Shown: piece by piece, positions 5,967 through 10,434 of the stretch
Position numbering within the stretch: position 1 is the first letter of the stretch
How the letters are laid out: each line of letters opens with the position of its first letter
Assembly: GCA_946413945.1 (NCBI GenBank)
Contig: CAMKMR010000042.1
Coordinates: forward strand, 1-10,434
From: an uncultured Lachnospiraceae bacterium
Lineage (GTDB): Bacteria; Bacillota; Clostridia; Lachnospirales; Lachnospiraceae
Direction of reading: 5' to 3'
Length of the DNA stretch: 10,434 nucleotides
The notes under the pieces: model-generated
Told to the model about the DNA's origin: nothing
Seen by the model: the letters and a program-made list of their open reading frames with translations, nothing else
The model's database searches: none
Made by a program: the position numbers and the translations under genes

Positions 5967-6749
5967 ATGAATATTTCTGAGATTAAGAATAAATACGAGA
6001 CAATTACTGATAAGGGAATCATGGATTATCTTAAAGAAAAAGAAGAGTTGATGGAATTTATAGAAGAGAACATCGCTGACGAAAGAAAAGGCGCAGTTAA
6101 TATTATTGAAAAGGCTAAAAAAAGAGTTCTTGCTATAGATGAAGAAGTTGCAAGAGTAAAGAAGATGATGGCCTTTGAGGAAAAAAATGCTGATAAGGAA
6201 TATATATGTGGTATTGATGAAGTAGGACGTGGGCCTCTTGCGGGTCCAGTGGTTACTGCGGCAGTAGTGCTTCCAAAAGGACTTGTTATTCCATATCTTA
6301 ATGATTCGAAACAGGTTCCAAAGAAAAAAAGAAAAATGCTTTATGATATCATTTTAGAGAATGCTGTAGCTGCCGCGGTTGGTATTAATTCTGCTGCAGT
6401 AATAGATGAGATAGGAATAGAAAAAGCCAATAAGGATGCTATGAAACAGGCGATCGCAGGTCTTTCTGTAAAACCGGATCTGCTTCTTATAGATGCGGTT
6501 CATATTCCTGATATTTCAATTCCTCAGCTTTCTATTATTAAAGGTGATTGTCAGTCGGTAAGCATAGCTGCAGCGAGTATTGTTGCAAAAGTAACTCGTG
6601 ACAGGATTATGGAAGAGATGGATGTAAAATATCCTGGATATGGCTTTGCATCCAATGTTGGATATGGTTCAGCAGAACATATAAAAGCTATAAAAGAAGT
6701 AGGACCATGCGAGATACATAGAAGAAGCTTTATCACACATTTTATTTAA
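5967..6749 (+). CDS. rnhB: Ribonuclease HII
   Basis: A cytoplasmic endonuclease that cuts RNA in RNA/DNA hybrids and at single ribonucleotides embedded in DNA. The 260-residue product is typical of the longer Firmicute form, with a helical N-terminal region of about 75 residues before the catalytic domain. The catalytic domain shows CGIDEVGRGPLAGP (81-94, acidic pair D84 and E85, GRG 87-89), NDSKQV (112-117), LLLIDA (172-177, D176) and SIAAASIVAKVTRDR (199-213). A TTG 33 bases upstream is in frame, but the ribosome site AAGGA (5954-5958) lies 8 nt before the ATG at 5967, which is chosen. No confident promoter or terminator is visible. The terminator upstream suggests its own transcription start somewhere in 5896-5960. 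Confidence 0.96.
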   Translation: MNISEIKNKYETITDKGIMDYLKEKEELMEFIEENIADERKGAVNIIEKAKKRVLAIDEEVARVKKMMAFEEKNADKEYICGIDEVGRGPLAGPVVTAAVVLPKGLVIPYLNDSKQVPKKKRKMLYDIILENAVAAAVGINSAAVIDEIGIEKANKDAMKQAIAGLSVKPDLLLIDAVHIPDISIPQLSIIKGDCQSVSIAAASIVAKVTRDRIMEEMDVKYPGYGFASNVGYGSAEHIKAIKEVGPCEIHRRSFITHFI

Positions 6750-6874
6750 ATTAATTTAAAGGTGCTTATTTTAAGTAAGAAAATAATAACTTTTTTAAAC
6801 GACTTAAAAAATATACGTAAAAAATATAAGGAATAAGACTTAACATTTTTCTTTCTTATTAGTATGATATTTTT

Positions 6875-6904
6875 TTGACATTTACATTAGTTTTATGTTA
6901 TTAT
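6875..6904 (+). promoter_or_regulatory. Promoter of the substrate-binding protein gene
   Basis: A perfect -35 TTGACA (6875-6880) is followed after 18 nt by TATTAT (6899-6904), with TG at 6896-6897 giving an extended -10. The start is expected near 6911, giving a leader of about 65 nt. The AT-rich stretch 6750-6874 holds no gene; it contains a 13-bp direct repeat of AAAAAATATACGT type (6806-6831), which may act as an upstream element. Confidence 0.8.
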
Positions 6905-6925
6905 TGTGAACCGTAAAAAAATAAA

Positions 6926-6960
6926 TGGCGAAAAATGAATGTTTTTTTAAAAAAACGCCA
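6926..6960 (+). promoter_or_regulatory. Inverted repeat in the leader of the binding-protein gene
   Basis: TGGCG (6926-6930) can pair with CGCCA (6956-6960). Within it, GTTTTTTTAAAAAAAC (6941-6956) is self-complementary, and AAAAA (6931-6935) can alternatively pair with the T-run. The ribosome site AGAGGA (6965-6970) begins only 4 nt after the stem. No T-run follows, so it is not a terminator. It may be an mRNA-stabilising hairpin or a translational control element. Confidence 0.4.
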
Positions 6961-6975
6961 GGAAAGAGGAAAGAA

Positions 6976-8019
6976 ATGAAAAAAAGATTTAGTGTTTTAC
7001 TTCTTTGTATGATGCTTGTTCTTTCTACAATTACATCTTGCGGAAAGAATGATACAAAGTCGGCAGCAACTACAGCAACTACTGAGGCTATAACAAGTTC
7101 AGAGACAGATGTTGCATCATCAACAACTGCTTCTGCAACAGATGCCGATCATTTAAATTTAAAGGATCGCGCTGGCAATGACATAGTTGTTCCACTTGAG
7201 GTTGATACAATTGTTTCTATGGCGCCATCAACTACAAGGGTATTACTTGATCTTGGACTTTCTGATAAGATTATTGCTTGTGATACTTATTCAGCTATGT
7301 ATTTTGGTTCAGAATTAAAGAAGGATATCCCACAGTTTGATATGATGAACCCTGATAATGAAGCTATTGTAAGTTTAAATCCTGATATTGTATTTACTTC
7401 AGGTATGAGTGCTTCAAAGGGAACGGATGTATTTGCTCCGGTACGTACTGCAAATATCTGTATTGCAGATATTCCATCAGCATCTTCACTTAAGGAAATC
7501 TATGAAGATATGAACTTTATAGGTATTTGTGTTGGTAAGCAGGATGAGGCTAATGAGTTATCAGATGAGATGAAAGAAATTGTTTCTAAGGTTGAAGAGA
7601 TTGCAGCAACTATCCCTGCAGAAGAAAAGAAAAAAGTACTTTATGAAATCTCTACTCCAACAGCTGATTATCCTGATATTTATTCAGCTGCCAAGAATAC
7701 ATATATTGATGAGATAATCACTCTTATCGGTGCTGAAAATGTGGCTCACGATAATGACACGCCATGGCCTGCACTTTCAGAAGAAGCATGTATAGCTGCT
7801 AATCCTGATGTTATCATTTCAGGAGATACATATACAGCAGATCCTGTAAGTGTTATACTTGCTACTTCAGGATGGGAAAATGTAAAGGCTATCCAGGAAA
7901 AACAAGTTTACGTTATCAATGGCAATACTATTAGTCAGCCGAACCATCATGTAGCTGATTCAATTCTTGAGATTGCTAATATAATATATCCTGATTATTA
8001 TGCTACAATTACAAGATAG
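6976..8019 (+). CDS. ABC importer substrate-binding lipoprotein (iron-siderophore/haem/cobalamin class)
   Basis: The binding protein of a class II ABC importer, tethered outside the membrane. The 347-residue precursor has a signal peptide (charged MKKR, hydrophobic core about 5-18) and a lipobox ending TSC, with the lipidated cysteine at C22. A Ser/Thr/Ala-rich linker (about 24-57) precedes a periplasmic-binding-protein type 2 (FepB/BtuF-like) domain. That domain begins DRAGNDIVVPLEVDTIVSMAPS and includes ALGLSD-like LDLGLSD (91-97), NPDIVFTSG (135-143) and AANPDVIISGD (274-284). An in-frame ATG at 6925 would add 17 hydrophilic residues ahead of the signal peptide and has no ribosome site; the ATG at 6976 follows AGAGGA by 5 nt. 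The substrate cannot be assigned. No cobalamin riboswitch is evident in the short leader. Confidence 0.9.
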   Translation: MKKRFSVLLLCMMLVLSTITSCGKNDTKSAATTATTEAITSSETDVASSTTASATDADHLNLKDRAGNDIVVPLEVDTIVSMAPSTTRVLLDLGLSDKIIACDTYSAMYFGSELKKDIPQFDMMNPDNEAIVSLNPDIVFTSGMSASKGTDVFAPVRTANICIADIPSASSLKEIYEDMNFIGICVGKQDEANELSDEMKEIVSKVEEIAATIPAEEKKKVLYEISTPTADYPDIYSAAKNTYIDEIITLIGAENVAHDNDTPWPALSEEACIAANPDVIISGDTYTADPVSVILATSGWENVKAIQEKQVYVINGNTISQPNHHVADSILEIANIIYPDYYATITR

Positions 8020-8052
8020 TTGATTATCTACAAAGTTATATAGCGGCTGATC

Positions 8053-8097
8053 ATCATAAAAAATGCAGGCACTTTATGTACCTGCATTTTTTATGAT
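8053..8097. terminator. Terminator between binding protein and permease, symmetric
   Basis: ATCATAAAAAATGCAGG (8053-8069) and its exact reverse complement (8081-8097) form a perfect 17-bp inverted repeat around an 11-nt loop. The GC-rich core TGCAGG/CCTGCA is followed by six T on the + strand and, by symmetry, on the - strand, so it can terminate in both directions. It lies 33 nt after the binding-protein stop and about 80 nt before the permease. Confidence 0.9.
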
Positions 8098-8175
8098 ATT
8101 ATAATCTGATGTAGTTTGAAACATTATAAATCATTGATGTGAGAGGTTTTTTTTCAACATTAAAAGGGTATTGCT

Positions 8176-9201
8176 ATGAAAAAGAAGTTATCAATTAAAA
8201 TTTTGATCATAATATTTTTAAGCCTTTTTTCGCTATTTCTGGGTATAAGTCTTGGCAGCGTTCATATATCTTTAGATGATTGTTTTCTTGTTATCAAAAA
8301 ACATCTTTTTAATTTGAGTTATCCTGAAAATTTTAATTTTTCTCTTGATTCTATCTTATGGACTATAAGAATTCCCAGGGCGATTATGGCATTTTTTGTT
8401 GGAGGATTACTTGCGATAGGCGGAGCTGTAATGCAGAGTATATTACAGAATCCCCTTGCTTCTTCTTATACTATGGGAGTTTCAGCTGGAGCATCGCTTG
8501 GTGCAGCTTGTATGATCCTTTTTAATGCAGCTACAGGGATTCAATCGGCCTTTATGCTTCCGTTAGGAGGATTTGTTGGAAGTATCATTACTATATTTAT
8601 TGTTATATTCTTTTCTTTTCAACTTGATAGAAATGTAAATAATCATACGGTTATTCTTATAGGTATGATCATTTCATTATTTGCAAATGCTATTCTAAGC
8701 CTTCTTGCATCTATTTATAGTGAGCATAGAGATAAGCTTATTCTCTGGCAGTTAGGATCATTTGTGGGTAAGAGATGGGTGCATGTTTATATAACTGCTG
8801 CCTTTAGTGTTATTGGATTTGTGGCTCTTATGTTATTTTCTAAGAGGCTTGATATTATTAGCTTTGGTGAAGAACAGGCTATGGCTTTAGGGGTAGATGC
8901 TGCAAAGACTAAGATCATACTCATAATAATAATTTCTCTTATGACAGGTGTGGCTGTATGTTTTACCGGTATAATTGGTTTTGTTGATCTTGCGGCGCCT
9001 CATTTAGTAAGAAGAGTGTTTGGCTCTAAACATAAGACAGTTCTTCCGCTTTCATATCTGGCGGGGGGTACTTTAATGGTGATTTCTGATCTTTTGGCAA
9101 GAACACTCGCTTCTCCAAGAGAATTGTCAGTTGGTTGTATAACTGCGTTTATCGGCGCTCCATTTTTTATATGGATATATTTTGGAGGAAGAAGAAAATG
9201 A
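8176..9201 (+). CDS. FecCD/BtuC-family ABC importer permease
   Basis: An inner-membrane translocation subunit, expected to act as a homodimer. The 341-residue product is hydrophobic throughout, with the roughly ten-helix pattern of the family. Recognisable blocks are RIPRA (65-69), GGAVMQSILQNPLASSYTMG (82-101) with GASLGA (105-110), GVDAAKTK (239-246), the coupling-loop region GFVDLAAPHLVRRVFG (268-283), and the C-terminal PRELSVGCITAFIGAPFF (314-331). The ribosome site AAAGGG lies 7 nt before the ATG. A perfect TATAAT sits at 8100-8105 without a convincing -35, so the promoter of this gene is uncertain. The stop overlaps the ATPase start as ATGA. The family carries iron-siderophores, haem or vitamin B12; the sequence does not tell which. 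Confidence 0.94.
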   Translation: MKKKLSIKILIIIFLSLFSLFLGISLGSVHISLDDCFLVIKKHLFNLSYPENFNFSLDSILWTIRIPRAIMAFFVGGLLAIGGAVMQSILQNPLASSYTMGVSAGASLGAACMILFNAATGIQSAFMLPLGGFVGSIITIFIVIFFSFQLDRNVNNHTVILIGMIISLFANAILSLLASIYSEHRDKLILWQLGSFVGKRWVHVYITAAFSVIGFVALMLFSKRLDIISFGEEQAMALGVDAAKTKIILIIIISLMTGVAVCFTGIIGFVDLAAPHLVRRVFGSKHKTVLPLSYLAGGTLMVISDLLARTLASPRELSVGCITAFIGAPFFIWIYFGGRRK

Positions 9202-10085
9202 GTATCATTTTAAAAAATGTAAGTAGTGCTTATGGTAAAAAGATTAAGAAAAATGCAGTGAATAAAGTGTGTGCTGGAAGTAGGGCAGGGAATGATTTTT
9301 TAAATATTGAAAATACTGTAATAAATTCTAAGAATGAAGAAGGTGTTTTGGATGGTTTTATATTACAGGATATCTCATATGAATTTGAAACAGGAAAAAG
9401 TCTTGCTGTTTTAGGACAGAATGGCAGCGGTAAGACTACACTTTTAAGAACTATAGCCGGTCTTATCAGCTATGAAGGAGAAATACTTATTGATGGTAAA
9501 GATCAAAGAAAGATGAAAAGAGAGGAAATTGCTTCAAAGATCGGTTTTTTCTCTCAGATACAGGATGTTAATTTTTCGTTTTCTGTTTATGATACAGTTA
9601 TGCTTGGAAGATACATTTATTCTAAGCATGGGCTTAAAGGACCTTCTAAAGAAGATAAAGAAAAAGTGAATGAAGCTCTTGAAAGAACAGGACTTTATCA
9701 GATCAAAGACAGGATGATCGATGAATTATCAGGTGGACAAAGGCAGAGAGTATTTCTTGCCAGAACCTTTGCGCAGGATACTCCCTATATTTTATTAGAC
9801 GAGCCTACAAATCACCTGGATATTAAATATCAGTCACAGATAATGGATTATCTAAAAGAATGGGAAGAGGAAAGTGAACGTCATACTTTGATCGGAGTTT
9901 ATCATAATATTGAGATAGCATGTAAAACAGCTGAGAATCTTATTTTTCTTAAAGATGGTAAATTGCTTGCATCAGGAAAAAAGAAAGATGTTCTAAGCAA
10001 GGAATTACTGTATAATATATATGGCGTTGATGTGGCTGCTATATTAGAGGAGAATTATAAGGCGTGGGCAGATCTTATAAAATAA
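9198..10085 (+). CDS. ABC importer ATP-binding protein (FecE/FhuC/BtuD type)
   Basis: A cytoplasmic ATPase that powers the adjacent permease. The 295-residue product has Walker A GQNGSGKTT (73-81), Q-loop Q120, signature LSGGQRQR (177-184), Walker B YILLDEP (197-203), D-loop NHLD (205-208) and switch histidine H236, so it should be active. The start is the ATG at 9198, 9 nt after GGAGG (9184-9188), overlapping the permease stop; earlier in-frame codons lie inside the permease. It is oddly long at its N terminus. The first strand and A-loop (LKNVSSAYGKK, 5-15) are separated from ILQDISYEF (55-63) by about 38 extra residues, where relatives usually run straight on. The reading frame is continuous and no stop interrupts the insertion. 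Confidence 0.94.
   Translation: MSIILKNVSSAYGKKIKKNAVNKVCAGSRAGNDFLNIENTVINSKNEEGVLDGFILQDISYEFETGKSLAVLGQNGSGKTTLLRTIAGLISYEGEILIDGKDQRKMKREEIASKIGFFSQIQDVNFSFSVYDTVMLGRYIYSKHGLKGPSKEDKEKVNEALERTGLYQIKDRMIDELSGGQRQRVFLARTFAQDTPYILLDEPTNHLDIKYQSQIMDYLKEWEEESERHTLIGVYHNIEIACKTAENLIFLKDGKLLASGKKKDVLSKELLYNIYGVDVAAILEENYKAWADLIK
9243..9359 (+). other. Coding insertion near the N terminus of the ABC ATPase
   Basis: This stretch encodes residues 16-54 of the ATPase, rich in Asn, Lys, Ser and Gly, without recognisable motifs. It lies in the loop between the first two beta strands, before Walker A. Related proteins have only a few residues here. The DNA shows no internal repeat or target-site duplication that would explain how it arose. 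Confidence 0.6.
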
Positions 10086-10106
10086 AATCAGCGCTAATGA
10101 AAAATA

Positions 10107-10136
10107 CTGACATGAGCATTTTTATGTTAGTATATT
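10107..10136 (+). promoter_or_regulatory. Possible promoter of the YraN-family gene
   Basis: A -35-like CTGACA (10107-10112) and a -10-like TATATT (10131-10136) are separated by 18 nt; each matches consensus at five of six positions. The start would be near 10143, some 30 nt before the gene. The spacer shares CATT and TTTATGTTA with the promoter at 6875-6904. No clear terminator for the ATPase gene is seen in 10086-10106, so readthrough is also possible. Confidence 0.45.
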
Positions 10137-10172
10137 AAGGATAAATTCCGCAGAGGGGGATGTAAAGGTAAT

Positions 10173-10434
10173 TTGAAGGTTAATAAAAGACAGCTGGGTA
10201 CTTCTAAGGAAGAGGAAGCAGCTAGATATTTATATGATAAGGGTTATGTAATAATAAAAATGAATTTTAGGACAAGAAGTTCTGAAATTGATATAATAGC
10301 TAAGGAAAAGAATACATATGTATTCATAGAGGTTAAATACAGGAAAGATGAATCCTGTGGAAATCCTCTTGAAGCAGTTACTCCTGCAAAACAAAGAAGG
10401 ATAAGGATGGCGGCCTTATATTTTCTTGAGGATA
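10173..10434 (+). CDS. yraN: YraN/UPF0102 family protein, 3' end outside the window
   Basis: Only the first 87 codons are present. The family has a restriction-endonuclease-like fold and is usually about 110-130 residues long, so roughly the last quarter is missing; its cellular role is not established, and a nuclease function is inferred from the fold. Visible motifs are LGTSKEEEAARYLYDKGY (8-25), SSEIDIIAKE (36-45) with E38 and D40, and VFIEVKYRK (50-58) with E53 and K55, together the likely catalytic-type E/D...EVK set. The start is taken as the TTG at 10173, after AAAGG (10164-10168). No ATG or GTG in this frame lies between the nearest upstream stop and the conserved region, and the next in-frame ATG (codon 30) falls inside it. 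Confidence 0.88.
   Translation, partial: MKVNKRQLGTSKEEEAARYLYDKGYVIIKMNFRTRSSEIDIIAKEKNTYVFIEVKYRKDESCGNPLEAVTPAKQRRIRMAALYFLED

Noticed and set aside
6750..6800. Terminator after rnhB (AAGT/ACTT before a T-run near 6791-6796)
   Set aside because: Only four A-T-rich pairs with a 12-nt loop; too weak to call.
6911..6975. Cobalamin riboswitch upstream of the BtuF/FepB-like gene
   Set aside because: The leader is about 65 nt, far shorter than that riboswitch, and I see no B12-box-like sequence.
6925..6975. Upstream in-frame ATG at 6925 as the binding-protein start
   Set aside because: It would put 17 hydrophilic residues before a good lipoprotein signal peptide and has no ribosome site.
8100..8144. 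Promoter for the permease gene (TATAAT 8100-8105; TTGAAA 8116-8121)
   Set aside because: The perfect -10 has no fitting -35, and the -35-like TTGAAA has no -10 at the right distance; not strong enough to list.
10092..10130. Terminator after the ATPase gene (CTAA..AAAAAT with ATTTTT..TTAG)
   Set aside because: The stem is A-T rich with an internal mismatch, has no T-run after it, and overlaps the likely promoter.

Overview
The window is AT-rich, compactly organised bacterial DNA with every gene on the + strand. Strong GGAGG-type ribosome sites, a four-domain ribosomal protein S1, the neighbourhood L19 / signal peptidase I / RbgA / RNase HII / YraN, and codon use rich in AAG, GAT and CTT all suggest a low-GC Firmicute. 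A Lachnospiraceae-like clostridium (Butyrivibrio/Roseburia type) is most likely. The genus is inference; no rRNA or other decisive marker is present.

Layout. (1) 1-175: AT-rich upstream region with direct and inverted TGCAATTT-type repeats and no gene. (2) 176-2765: a tightly coupled operon cmk-ispH-rpsA (CMP kinase, the last enzyme of the MEP isoprenoid pathway, ribosomal protein S1). Both gene junctions overlap, and a strong terminator follows at 2780-2811. (3) 2841-2940: four tandem copies of a 25-bp repeat, ending against the promoter of rplS. (4) 2942-3464: rplS (L19) with its own extended -10 promoter, a structured leader of about 85 nt and its own terminator. (5) 3503-5895: lepB-like 1, rbgA and lepB-like 2, so two different type I signal peptidases flank a 50S-assembly GTPase, followed by a terminator. 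(6) 5967-6749: rnhB. (7) 6875-10085: an ABC importer of the iron-siderophore/haem/cobalamin class. It consists of a lipoprotein binding protein with a strong promoter and its own terminator, then a permease and an ATPase overlapping by 4 nt. (8) 10173 to the window end: the 5' part of a YraN/UPF0102 gene.

How the parts fit. Most genes are housekeeping: nucleotide metabolism, isoprenoid synthesis, ribosomal proteins and ribosome assembly, protein export, and RNA/DNA hybrid removal. The importer sits between rnhB and yraN, genes that are commonly close together in Firmicutes, and so looks like an accessory insertion.

I see no CRISPR array, transposon, phage gene, tRNA or rRNA, and no convincing novel multi-gene system. 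The points most worth a second look are the 25-bp tandem array upstream of the rplS promoter, an insertion of about 38 residues near the N terminus of the ABC ATPase, small tandem duplications spanning the stop codons of both signal peptidase genes, and the long charged cytoplasmic extension of the second signal peptidase.
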